From NCBI RefSeq assembly GCF_000760515.2, contig NW_013546145.1, positions 1-23,072 on the forward strand: 23,072 nt of DNA. Direction: 5' to 3'. How positions within the stretch are numbered: the stretch's first letter is position 1; the number at the start of each line of letters is the position of its first letter. Below, piece after piece: positions 8,400 through 16,509 of this stretch. This stretch comes from Mitosporidium daphniae (Eukaryota; Microsporidia). A model generated the notes under the pieces. That model had not been told where the DNA came from. It worked only from the letters and a program-made list of their open reading frames with translations, and ran no database searches. A program made the translations under genes and the position numbers.

Positions 8400-9538
8400 A
8401 TGCTACTTCAGCTTGGTGTATGTGCAGTTTTTCTATCCGTAATTGAGTATTTCTGGTTCAAATACAGATCGCTCGTTGACACGTACCATGAAAACGTAGC
8501 CTTAAAGGTACTGCTTTGGGGGTATTTTCTAGCATTGTTATATTACCGGCGGATCGAATGGATTGGGACTAGCTATTGCCATGGAGCTTTCAAAAAGGGG
8601 GGCTCACATTACGATCGTTGCGAGAGATTCTCAAAAGTTATCGGAGGCTATTGATACCATTAAGGTAATCCATAACATGCATCCATATCTCCAGAATGTG
8701 GCGAAATATCCAGACGCTCAAAAGTTTTCTTTCATTAGTGCAAATGTGACCGATGCCAAAGCGGGTCAAGTTGCTTTTGAAAGTGCAAATTCATCGCCCG
8801 AAATTGGCCCTGTTGATTGGGTCTTCACCTGTGCAGGGGCTGCGATCCCTGGATTTTTCAAAGACCAAATAGCCAATGATTTTGAAAGGGGAATAGCGTT
8901 GAATTACCTCGGAACGCTTTATACCTTAAAGGTTGCTATATAAGGTCTTCACACCCATCTTTAGGCCGCTGTAAAGTGCTGGAAGGGAGCTAATGGCCAT
9001 ATTTCGAAAAAGAAAATTGTAATTATCAGCTCCACTCTGGCATTAACTGGGCTTGTTGGCTATTCCCAATATGTCCCATCCAAGTATGCTACCAAAGGTA
9101 TCAAATGCTATTCACGGGGCTTTTCTGTCTTTTCATTTTGTTTTTCCGTTTTAAATTTTAGGTCTTGCAGAAGTGCTACGGCAAGAGCTAGCTCAAGATG
9201 GCGTTGAAGTGCACATCTATTTTGTATCTACTATTTTGAGCCCAGGATATGCGCAAGAACAGCTAACAAAGCCCGAAATAACAAAGGCAATTGAGGGATC
9301 AACTACGGGGGAGGAAGATGCTTCTCCCGAGAACAGGGCAAAAACGCTGCTACATGGCATAATCAATGAAAACAGGTTTATGATTGCTTCAGATTGGAGC
9401 ACGTACGCTCTCATGCTTGCCTCTGCAGGAACTGCTCCCCGTCGGCTTTTTGGAGAACTGATCTTTGTGTCTCCTGTAGCCATGCTCTTTGTAGCCACCT
9501 GGCGCTATTATTGCGACTGGCTAATAACTCGAGCGTAG
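8400..9538 (+). CDS. TSC10: 3-ketodihydrosphingosine reductase (Tsc10/KDSR)
   Basis: Exons 8400-8507, 8533-8931, 8965-9097 and 9162-9538 give 338 residues; introns are 25, 33 and 64 nt, all ending in TAG. It is a short-chain dehydrogenase. After an N-terminal membrane anchor, HCYITGGSNGLG (the NADPH-binding TGxxxGxG) spans the first splice junction. ITIVARDSQKL, VDWVFTCAGAA, LNYLGTLYTLKAA and ISSTLALTGLVGYSQYVPSK follow, the last holding the YxxxK catalytic pair. The hydrophobic C-terminus (FVSPVAMLFVATWRYY) is a likely second ER anchor. The enzyme reduces 3-ketosphinganine to sphinganine, the second step of sphingolipid synthesis at the ER. Unspliced reading breaks the Rossmann motif. It converges on DCD1 with a 60-bp gap. 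Confidence 0.94.
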
Positions 9539-9598
9539 AATTTTGTTATCACGTAATAAGAAGCAATTTGAGAGCAATAGCATCGACATAAACGGATT

Positions 9599-10657
9599 TT
9601 ATTCGTGCAGCATCCTGAGCTCAATGTTTGCCTCCTTTAGACACGACTTTACAAAGTCATCCATATAATAAGATTCAAAATACACCACCTCCGATATTCC
9701 GGCCTGAATGATCTTTTTCGTGCAGTAAATACATGGGCATGATGTGCAGTACAATGTCACGCCCTGATCATCGGCATTTAGCGCCGATGTCGTGTAAAGG
9801 GAAATTCTCTCTCTTCCAGCTTCAAAGATTGCATTTTCCTCGGCATGTAAACACAGGCAAGTGGAAAGAGCGGCGCCGCTTCCGGTGTTTTCGTTGCACC
9901 GTTTGCACCCACCTTCAGAGCAATTCCGGACTCCAGCCGGTGTTCCGTTGTATCCCGTTGAGATGATTCGATGAGACTTTCTTGAAACTAGAATAGCACC
10001 AACCCGTCGTTTCATGCAGTTAGATCGTTGCCCAACCAATTTTGCTATTTTCATAAAATAAGCATCCCACGAAGGCCGGGTATTTTTCCTCAGCCTGGAT
10101 ATGGATGATTCAAGCGCATCAAGTAAAACATCATCATTGGCTGGTGTAAGCGATTTGTCCATGCTAATAACCTGGTTGCAATAGCTAAATGTGTCGAATG
10201 CAAGATCTTCGCTTTCGATTTTTTCGGCTAGCTCAAAAGCCGTTGAATGGTCGAGCTCTGCGCTGGCGGATAACCTTACCAGATCAAGAAGAGACTGCAC
10301 CTTGCCTTGAGTCAGAAAGCTTAAGAAATATCCGGGAGATACCTTGACACCTAGGCTGCAGTAAAACGGCCTTGTGGAAAAAGCGCCATATTCCACCTTT
10401 ATATTTGAAAGATCATGAATAAAAACAAAGTTCTCGTGATAATTAACCGTTACAAAATTTAAGGCTTGTTGGAGAGAAAAAAATCGGGGTTTATTGCTCT
10501 CGCTTTTGGAGATAGATAGGGCATCAAGTTCGCTGTTGAAAATCTCCCCAGACTCCTGTGCGACTATTTTAATGGGCGTAAAGCCAAAGTGAGAACTTAG
10601 GAGCGATGCGATGCGTTGATTTCCAAATGTACAAGAACCAACAATGCCAACCAACAT
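9599..10657 (-). CDS. DCD1: dCMP deaminase with N-terminal nucleotide-kinase-like domain
   Basis: The 352-residue form has the two-part layout of fungal Dcd1. The N-terminal part (MLVGIVGSCTFGNQRI) resembles a nucleotide kinase but has a degenerate P-loop (GN where GK is expected). The deaminase starts near residue 194 (RPSWDAYFMKIAKL), with the zinc ligand His and catalytic Glu in HAEEN (271-273) and PCIYC (Cys309, Cys312) as the other ligands. SNCMKRRVGAILV and ISTGYNGTP match the family. It makes dUMP for thymidylate synthesis. The frame stays open to 10810, but the ATG at 10657 follows a TTAATTTAATTAATTT block like those before other starts here, and the protein then begins as yeast Dcd1 does, so I chose it. 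The stop lies inside AATAAA. A 10-15 residue insert sits before the PCxxC motif. Confidence 0.94.
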   Translation of the reverse strand: MLVGIVGSCTFGNQRIASLLSSHFGFTPIKIVAQESGEIFNSELDALSISKSESNKPRFFSLQQALNFVTVNYHENFVFIHDLSNIKVEYGAFSTRPFYCSLGVKVSPGYFLSFLTQGKVQSLLDLVRLSASAELDHSTAFELAEKIESEDLAFDTFSYCNQVISMDKSLTPANDDVLLDALESSISRLRKNTRPSWDAYFMKIAKLVGQRSNCMKRRVGAILVSRKSHRIISTGYNGTPAGVRNCSEGGCKRCNENTGSGAALSTCLCLHAEENAIFEAGRERISLYTTSALNADDQGVTLYCTSCPCIYCTKKIIQAGISEVVYFESYYMDDFVKSCLKEANIELRMLHE

Positions 10658-11028
10658 TACGAACTTTTTTAAATTAATTAAATTAACCGCATTAAGGGCT
10701 AAAGCGTCTGGTGTGCCATGTATTTCTGTTGCCTGCAAATGGCTTGTCATGTTCAGAGATGACATTTTCCCGATGTCTGGAAATGGTTTAGTGAAAAAGT
10801 AAAAGGCCAATAAAAGCAGTAGAAAGTGTAAATTCTTGAGCGTTCATTCAAGTGGGAATTTTGTTCGAAAATAAGCTGTCATGCTGGATTATTTTGCACG
10901 TGAAAGTCTTTGTCCAATCGAATGCTGTATTGAATGATTATACATGTGACCAAAAAATATACATATACCCGATTATTTGGCGTTCTTTCTTGCATGACTT
11001 ATCGGCAGGACGATTAATTGTATCCAAA
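10658..11028. other. Gap between DCD1 and the PH-like ORF; partly open frame
   Basis: The left 40 bp hold the A/T-rich start block of DCD1. The plus-strand frame is open from 10840 into the PH-like ORF and reads DLSAGRLIVSK just before 11029, which would suit a PH domain. No ATG and no TAG acceptor supports an exon there. No RNA gene or repeat is seen. Confidence 0.4.
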
Positions 11029-11190
11029 ATGGTCAAAACCGGAACTAGCAATCTAACGCTAAGCACACCTCCTTTCCGAGCTGAAATATGGCGTAGGTCC
11101 GATGGCATTCAATATGTATTCAGGGCTAGTGAAGGGACCATAAATGAGTTGCGATTTTGGATTGATTGCTTCAAAGCTATTTTGGGTTGA
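11029..11190 (+). CDS. Small PH-domain-like ORF, 5' end unresolved
   Basis: The ORF from ATG 11029 is only 53 residues. FRAEIWRRSDGIQYVFRA followed by a helix with a central Trp (ELRFWIDCFKAI) looks like the last two strands and C-terminal helix of a PH domain, where the helix Trp is nearly invariant. The same frame continues upstream without a stop to 10840 and reads DLSAGRLIVSK, also PH-like, but has no Met. Either a first exon is missed or this is a relic. The partner lipid or protein cannot be told. Confidence 0.35.
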   Translation: MVKTGTSNLTLSTPPFRAEIWRRSDGIQYVFRASEGTINELRFWIDCFKAILG

Positions 11191-11286
11191 TTGCGAAATA
11201 TGACGATTTCCTAATTTTGTTCTTTGGCCATCATTTGGCCTTTATAAAACCAATTGCAGATTGAAAATAATTTTATTTCAATTAAT

Positions 11287-11673
11287 ATGGCAAATAATGA
11301 GCTATATTGCGAGATTTGCCAAGTTCAATCTACCAACCTATCGGCACACTATGATCACATCCATAGTAGGCGGCATCAGAAAGCAACCGGAATTGTCCAC
11401 AAAATAGAGCGATCTACCCTTGCGCAGGTGCTTGCCAAACTTGAGGAATTGAAGCAAGAGCATCTCGAAATTATGAGTGGAAATAATGGAGAGCCTGCTC
11501 ACCAACACATATCGTTTACCGAAAGACTTGAACAAGAATCCAAGAACCGCCGAGAAGAACGGAAGCGGAAAAAAATGACAATTAAAGAGGATCCTGTCTT
11601 GGAACACGTAGAGCCTGGGATGCTTGATAGCGGTTTTGATTTCGGCTCGTTTTCAAGTAGCAAGCGCAATTGA
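11287..11673 (+). CDS. SNU23: SNU23 / ZMAT2, zinc-finger protein of the spliceosomal tri-snRNP
   Basis: From ATG 11287 the protein is 128 residues. It has a U1-like C2H2 finger (YCEICQVQSTNLSAHYDHIH..RRHQ), then IVHKIERSTLAQVLAKLEEL, a basic helical stretch (RREERKRKKM), and the short C-terminal FDFGSFSSSKR. These match ZMAT2/Snu23 (HQRNLGMSMKVERVSLDQV, FSGFGSTKK) in order. Snu23 acts in the B complex with Prp38 near the U6/5' splice-site helix. The acidic N-terminal arm of the human protein is missing or very short. A further in-frame ATG lies at 11254 but sits before the A/T-rich block. The gene is relevant to the very short introns of this genome. Confidence 0.88.
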   Translation: MANNELYCEICQVQSTNLSAHYDHIHSRRHQKATGIVHKIERSTLAQVLAKLEELKQEHLEIMSGNNGEPAHQHISFTERLEQESKNRREERKRKKMTIKEDPVLEHVEPGMLDSGFDFGSFSSSKRN

Positions 11674-11819
11674 TGTCACAAAATGCCACACCCCATGTGC
11701 ATTTATACGGTCTGCGTTGCGAGAAAATCATGGGCTTGAGACACTTAAATATGGAATGCTAAGGGCGCGCGTATCGGCGGGTTCTTTGAATTAATTACAT
11801 TATACATTTTATACAAATC

Positions 11820-11825
11820 AATAAA
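11820..11825 (+). terminator. Poly(A) signal of SNU23
   Basis: AATAAA is followed by a second AATAAA-like run (AAAATAAAT), 147 nt after the SNU23 stop and only 12 nt before the end of the convergent GLTSCR1-domain gene. The SNU23 transcript probably overlaps the 3' end of its neighbour. Confidence 0.5.
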
Positions 11826-11836
11826 AATAAATACCC

Positions 11837-13232
11837 TTAATTGGATGGCCGCTTAACTGAAGATGAAGAGGATGAAGAAGAGCCGGATTCGAATCCATCA
11901 TTAGGCACATGTTTCGGAGGTACAGGCCCCCCTATTGAGGAATAATTATTAAAAATATGCTGTTGGGAAAATTGGGGCAAGTAATATGGCACAGGTGTTG
12001 TCGACTGTGGCGCAAAACCATATGGATGGAACTGTTGGGGGTGCGACATTTGCGGGGGTGACACATTGGATTGCATCTGATGAATTCCCTTTGGGACAAA
12101 GCCGTGAGAATACCCTTGGAAATTAGATGGTATCATATATCCTTGAGGCGCAGCAGAAACAGGTGGCCCATAAAAGGCATGCTGAGCAAACCCAGCCATC
12201 GGCACAGACGTGTGATATGGCATTGTCGGTTTTTGCGCATATGAATGCCCTCCACCAGCACTTGGCGCGATATATTGTGTAGGGCTAGGGTGGAACGAGG
12301 ATTGGGCATGAGAATAGCTTGAATGTTTGGCCTGCGGTAACACAGCGGCAGAGGCAATGGCCCCTGGTTTTGCCCCGATCTTGGAATTGGCCATACGGCG
12401 AGACTCAAAAATACATTTCAAGTTTAAAAATGTGGAATAGTTGTATTCTGAATCATCGGATCTTGTGATCTTATTGGTAGCCCGGTCCAATATTTTGAAC
12501 ACATTTTCGGGTATGAAAGAATGTGGCGTTTGAAATTGATTTACATTGGATAGCAATAAGTGGTAAGGAATCAGTCTATTGATGGCGTCGTCATAGGATG
12601 CAAACGGGGTGTGGATGTCAGGATTCATGATAATCTCGACATGCGATTTGAAATACGAGTCGATCCTAGAACAAATATTACATGGATATAAGATACTTTG
12701 AGCAAACTAGCTTCATCCTATTGATGTCTGTCATTTGTGTTGAAGGCGTCTAGGGGAAATGTCGACATCAATGCGTACCTTGGGCAGTGCCTGCTGTGGA
12801 AAATATGCAGATCGCTCCTGCGGGGCATCCTTAACACCCAGGCCCCTTTGTGCTGGTAAATTTGCCTGGATCGATGGCTACGATAAATATTGTCATGCAA
12901 CGTACGCTAAATTCGGTCTGGGCGATTGCTCTCTTTTTGGACGCAAAGCCACCAATCCCATGGATATTCATATCATCTGCAACGTGATTTGGCCGATTTG
13001 TACAGCCCGGAGCGCTAGCTGGCTGCAATGGGCCTTCACCAGCACCCCTTGGGGCGGTGCTATTCCCTGAAAATTTTGCACCATCACCAGATGGTGACGA
13101 TGAGGACAAATACAGTGGGCAAATGGCATTGCTAGCACTAGAGTCAGATGCATTTTTATTTAGCGATGCATGAGTTTGATTTGTAAAAGGTGTTAAGGAT
13201 GGTGTTGATGTAAAGTTGTCCCTCAAAGGCAT
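11837..13232 (-). CDS. GLTSCR1 (BICRA)-domain protein, putative SWI/SNF-type remodeller subunit
   Basis: Exons (minus) 13232-12906, 12877-12779, 12749-12697 and 12665-11837 give 435 residues. Introns are 28, 29 and 31 nt, each with TAG, and phases agree. The N-terminus is Ser/Thr/Pro-rich. The conserved region spans the last junction: NPDIHTPFASYDDAINRLIPYHLL, then ILDRATNKITRSD and FLNLKCIFESRRMA. This is the GLTSCR1 conserved region (usually TPF.S..DA..RLLPYH), which binds the BRD9-type non-canonical BAF complex in animals. The C-terminal 200 residues are Pro/Gln/Tyr/Ser-rich and end in a polyserine run. The frame is open to 13295 but begins there without ATG, so 13232 is the first Met; a further 5' exon is possible. 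It diverges from mL45. Confidence 0.78.
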
Positions 13233-13366
13233 GATATTCGATCCCGCAATTGACTTTCCAGAGAAACGATTGGTCAATGGTAAATCAATAGGCAACTTGT
13301 AGATTTAGATTTAATCAAACAACGATCAAATGGTGACTTTAAATTTTACGATTGCATCTTTTCATA

Positions 13367-14195
13367 ATGAAAACAGCCACGGCCAAAATGAAAACGGCCA
13401 TGGCCCTGGCCAAGCCTGGACCCTTTGGCCAATGTGCACAGCGCTGGATTTCCGCATTTGCCTGTTCAAATACTATAGCCATACAAAAGATCCCATTGGA
13501 GGATCACAACAGACAATCTCCACTCACCAAAGATGGAATAAAGGAGATGTGGGAGCACTCGAAGATGTACCTGGCCACGCAATTAAAGTACTACCCATTT
13601 CAAGTAATCGTAGGCTCCGATATGTAAAGAAAACACTCAAAAACTTTGATGTTCCCCAATTTTTGAAGCATTGTGAAAAGCTGTATCTTGATCTGAATGA
13701 GCAGCTATCTCGGTTTTCTCGCTCAATAGAGTAACTCTTTAGATCGCAATATGAAAACACCCGGTGCTATGTGACGCCAAGCTTTTTCTCTCTCATAAAG
13801 AGCGATTATAAGAAAGGTCCAAAGTATGTTTTTTACTGGAAGTTTGGCGGGTTTACCTGCCAATCGAGAATCGTAGCATTGGCGCCTCTCGAAATTCCAA
13901 ACACTCCAAGCCCGGTAAATTACTTTCAAATTGCAGTTAGGTTTGAAAGTCGCCAGGTATAACACGTGCCAGCGGCAGTTTCTTACCATATTAGGGGATA
14001 GGCTCGATTCCTCAACCTCCTGCAGAAATAGTGCATATGGTCAATCCAAAAGAGTCTTTTTATAGTCTTTTCAGCGATGACTCTTCAATCAAAATGGAAA
14101 GCGTGGTCGAGTATTACGTTTTTGAGAAAAGTCAGGATGACCCCTATCATAATTGGAGGATTGCAGGAAAGATAGAGCCAGCCGCAAGCGCATAG
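13367..14195 (+). CDS. MRPL45: Mitochondrial ribosomal protein mL45 (MRPL45/Mba1 family)
   Basis: Exons 13367-13587, 13614-13712, 13743-13956 and 13995-14195 give 244 residues; the introns are 26, 30 and 38 nt. The basic, hydrophobic N-terminus (MKTATAKMKTAMALAK) looks like a mitochondrial presequence. Then come SPLTKDGIKEMWEHSK (compare SLSKEGLIERTERMK of MRPL45), a Tim44-like domain, and the diagnostic end VVEYYVFEKSQDDPYHNWRI (compare [20 protein letters not shown]). mL45/Mba1 sits at the mitoribosome exit tunnel and tethers it to the inner membrane for Oxa1-mediated insertion. Each exon alone looks like an unrelated short ORF; only splicing gives the protein. The last junction is the least certain. 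Confidence 0.83.
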
Positions 14196-14217
14196 TTAAC
14201 ATCCCATTTTATGCTAT

Positions 14218-14667
14218 TTATTTATTCTTAAATAAAGAAAAATCCCAGTCATTTAGTCCCTGTTTTTTATGCTCAATCACCAGCTGCTTATAGCGGGCAT
14301 AGCAATTCAAACAAATGTGGTGCATTCTCATTGGTTGGTTACAAATCTTACATTGGATTATATTTTTGACCGGCTTCAGCCACTGAAATTTGATGCGCTT
14401 CCTTCTACGCGATAAAGGGACCCTTTTTTTGGGCACAGCAAACAACATTTGATCCTTTAGCAACGTCCATAGACGCTTGAATTTGTCAAAAATCGAAGGA
14501 AGGACATCAAAAGTGGTTGGAGGTATCGGCCTCACAATGGAATGCCTATTTAAATCCATTGGTAGCGCATCGGAAAATTTAAACAATGAAGGACCCCCGC
14601 TGCAAATCAATGCCAAGGGATTAAAGGCCAGAGCTATTGGGAATTTTAAAGACAACGACATTCGCAA
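14218..14667 (-). CDS. MRPL32: Mitochondrial ribosomal protein bL32m
   Basis: This is a 149-residue single-exon protein. After a long presequence region, LLKDQMLFAVPKKRVPLSRRRKR and LKPVKNIIQCKICNQPMRMHHICLNCY are typical of bL32m, with a CxxC...CxxC zinc site. In yeast and mammals the N-terminus is removed by the m-AAA protease, a step that gates mitoribosome assembly; the long N-terminal part here is compatible with that. The start may be M1 or M3. The TAD1 stop lies 6 nt upstream on the same strand, so its promoter must be within TAD1 coding sequence. The stop codon lies inside AATAAA, which is repeated in AATAAATAAATA. Confidence 0.92.
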   Translation of the reverse strand: MRMSLSLKFPIALAFNPLALICSGGPSLFKFSDALPMDLNRHSIVRPIPPTTFDVLPSIFDKFKRLWTLLKDQMLFAVPKKRVPLSRRRKRIKFQWLKPVKNIIQCKICNQPMRMHHICLNCYARYKQLVIEHKKQGLNDWDFSLFKNK

Positions 14668-14673
14668 ATAAAT

Positions 14674-16004
14674 TTAATTTTCACTTGCCACTTTGCTAAC
14701 CTTCCAATACCGGTATATTGCATCACTTGCTCCAATTAAACATTGCTTTGCAAATCGATACTGCATCGAATATTGCTTCATGTTTTCGTAGGAAACTCCA
14801 ATTTGCTCCATGGAAAGGTCTGCCGCTTTTGATGCGAGAATTTCGGCTGCCTTTGTCGTTTTCAGAAACAATTCGAAAACAGCGCTCGAGCAAAACTGCG
14901 ATCTATTGTTGACTGGTTGATGATTGGCAATTTACCTAGACTTTGATAGGTTTTTTGAAGGGTTTGCTCCCTGTTTAAACCCATCCGTGATGATGTCGTA
15001 GTTTTCACCGGCGCACCAGATGATCGCGGTGGGCGAAGCCTTCCTTTTGCCCGTATATACAAACGCGGGATACAAAGCCAAAGACAGCCTTTCAGAGACG
15101 TAACATATGATTTTGGGAAATTTTGGTTCCATGCGAGCATTATCACAGTCCACTCGGCACAAAGAGTCTTTAACAATCTTTTCTGATAGCTTGGGATTAT
15201 CATTGTTATTGCAAACGATACAAATAATGTCATACATCATGGCTTCGTTAAATATGAGCGACAAAATGGATCCTTGAATCCCTACATAGTATAGGAACGG
15301 TACATACCAACGTAAAACGACAATGATAGCTTATCGCTACATGACATTGACTCTGTTTGGATCGAGTCGCCCCTGGCGGGCTTTCTTTTCAATTCGGTCG
15401 ATAGATGCCCATTTTTGTGTGCAGCCTGGACATTTAGAACCGCCGCTCCACCTAAGAGTAGAAATTCAAAGCCTACAGGGGATGTGGGATATGAAGAGTG
15501 CAATTTTATATTCCTTTTTCCAAGAAAAAAGGCTTGTGTCGCCATTTTGGGAAACATATTCCGATGCTTGCGGGTCTTTTTCGCAAATTTGGACCTGCTT
15601 GATTAAGAACCTAGCGTGTAAAACAAACGAAATACAATTTAAAGGCTCTTTTGACAAGAATTTCTGCATGCGAGTCATGGATACGATGATGAAACGTACA
15701 AAGTTCAACCTGCTTGTTTTTTGGTCCATATTTTACTTTGGCATGCAGCTGTTTTTGATTGAGACACTTTGTCCCCGTCGCAAAAGACACAAGCCTCCAA
15801 TCGACAATGTCACCATCGCTCTCATTGAGCATGTCCGACCTTCCCACGAGGATCCCGGCAAAGACTGAAAATTCGTCTCCGTTGATCTAACCCTAAGATT
15901 AGCACCTGGGCTCCTACATTGGGCTTTCCCCTGTTCGGGAGACCATCGTAAAAGTCAAGACAAACACTTTCAAAGATGTTGGCATATTTTGTATTTTGCG
16001 CCAT
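14674..16004 (-). CDS. TAD1: tRNA-specific adenosine deaminase TAD1/ADAT1
   Basis: Exons (minus) 16004-15918, 15886-15636, 15610-15477, 15451-15308, 15281-14936 and 14902-14674 give 396 residues; introns are 31, 25, 25, 26 and 33 nt. The enzyme converts A37 to inosine in tRNA-Ala next to the anticodon. After CLDFYDGLPNRGKPN come EFSVFAGILVG, VSFATGTKCL, DSHAEILVKRAF (zinc His and catalytic Glu), SHIPCGAAVL (second zinc ligand; its Cys codon is split by an intron) and the SMSCSDKL motif with the third ligand. These are the three ADAR/ADAT1 deaminase motifs. YVGIQGSILSLI and an AGENYDIITDGFKQG segment match ADAT1 further on. All active-site residues are intact. The divergent neighbour begins 30 bp away. 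Confidence 0.92.
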
Positions 16005-16034
16005 GCAATTAGGAATATTAATTTTTTATTGGCC

Positions 16035-16466
16035 ATGCTGCTGGATACCGAGTTTAAAGAATTGGATGCATTGCTAATGAATGTGGACCTCCCGGTTGAA
16101 AGCAATGGCGAAGCAACACAGAAGCCTGAAAGTATAAAGCACAGGGGCCCAAAAAAAGAGCCTCCGCATGCGGTGGTTGAAAGGTTAAACACGTTTTTTG
16201 AATCGATGTCGGAAAGTAACGATTTTGCATTTAATTGCTACGAGCCGTAGAAATGACAAAAGAAAGATGTCAGCTAAAAAAGCTAGAGGCCAAAATAATC
16301 GAACTGGAGGTATCACAAGCAAAATTAGACGTGATGGTTAACAACACAAAAAGTAATTGGACAGTGTTAACAAATAGCTAGGATGCATAACAGGCTCCTT
16401 AATTTGATGGTGGCCAAAAAACCTAGGCCTGAATATGAAAGCGATTGCATTGAATTAAAATCTTAA
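16035..16466 (+). CDS. Small coiled-coil protein, possibly BRK1/HSPC300- or CCDC53-like
   Basis: Exons 16035-16215, 16251-16352 and 16378-16466 give 123 residues with introns of 35 and 25 nt. If the second intron is not removed the frame ends at 16381 with 103 residues. The middle (VVERLNTFFESMSEK, then MTKERCQLKKLEAKIIELEV) is a heptad coiled coil. Without gaps it resembles BRK1 (LNSF...L..LN.KL.ALERRIEYIEA) and, more loosely, WASH subunit CCDC53. BRK1 is the small subunit of the SCAR/WAVE actin regulator. Coiled coils resemble one another easily, so this is only a suggestion. It shares a 30-bp gap with TAD1 and ends 43 bp before TOM70. Confidence 0.5.
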
Positions 16467-16509
16467 AAGTTTAAAAAACCAAAATGCAAAACTGTAATTT
16501 TCCAGGCTA

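Noticed and set aside
8563-8943. Reading short TSC10 pieces as separate genes or as a frameshifted pseudogene
   Set aside because: GT..TAG introns of 25, 33 and 64 nt restore one frame with intact Rossmann and YxxxK motifs.
10658-10810. N-terminal 51-residue extension of DCD1
   Set aside because: The frame is open, but the A/T-rich start block lies inside it and the remaining protein already begins like yeast Dcd1. A mitochondrial leader remains a weak alternative.
12759-13070. 103-residue Cys-rich plus-strand ORF resembling a zinc-binding or secreted protein
   Set aside because: Cysteines are scattered without a pattern, and the opposite strand gives three consistent exons of the GLTSCR1-domain gene.
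13330-13734. 134-residue plus-strand ORF beginning MVTLNFTIASF
   Set aside because: Its second half is mL45 exon 2 but its first half is out of frame with mL45 exon 1, which starts at 13367 and joins across a 26-nt intron.
15323-15868. 181-residue plus-strand ORF opposite TAD1
   Set aside because: The minus strand encodes an intact six-exon TAD1 with all catalytic motifs over the same bases; the ORF has no recognisable domain.
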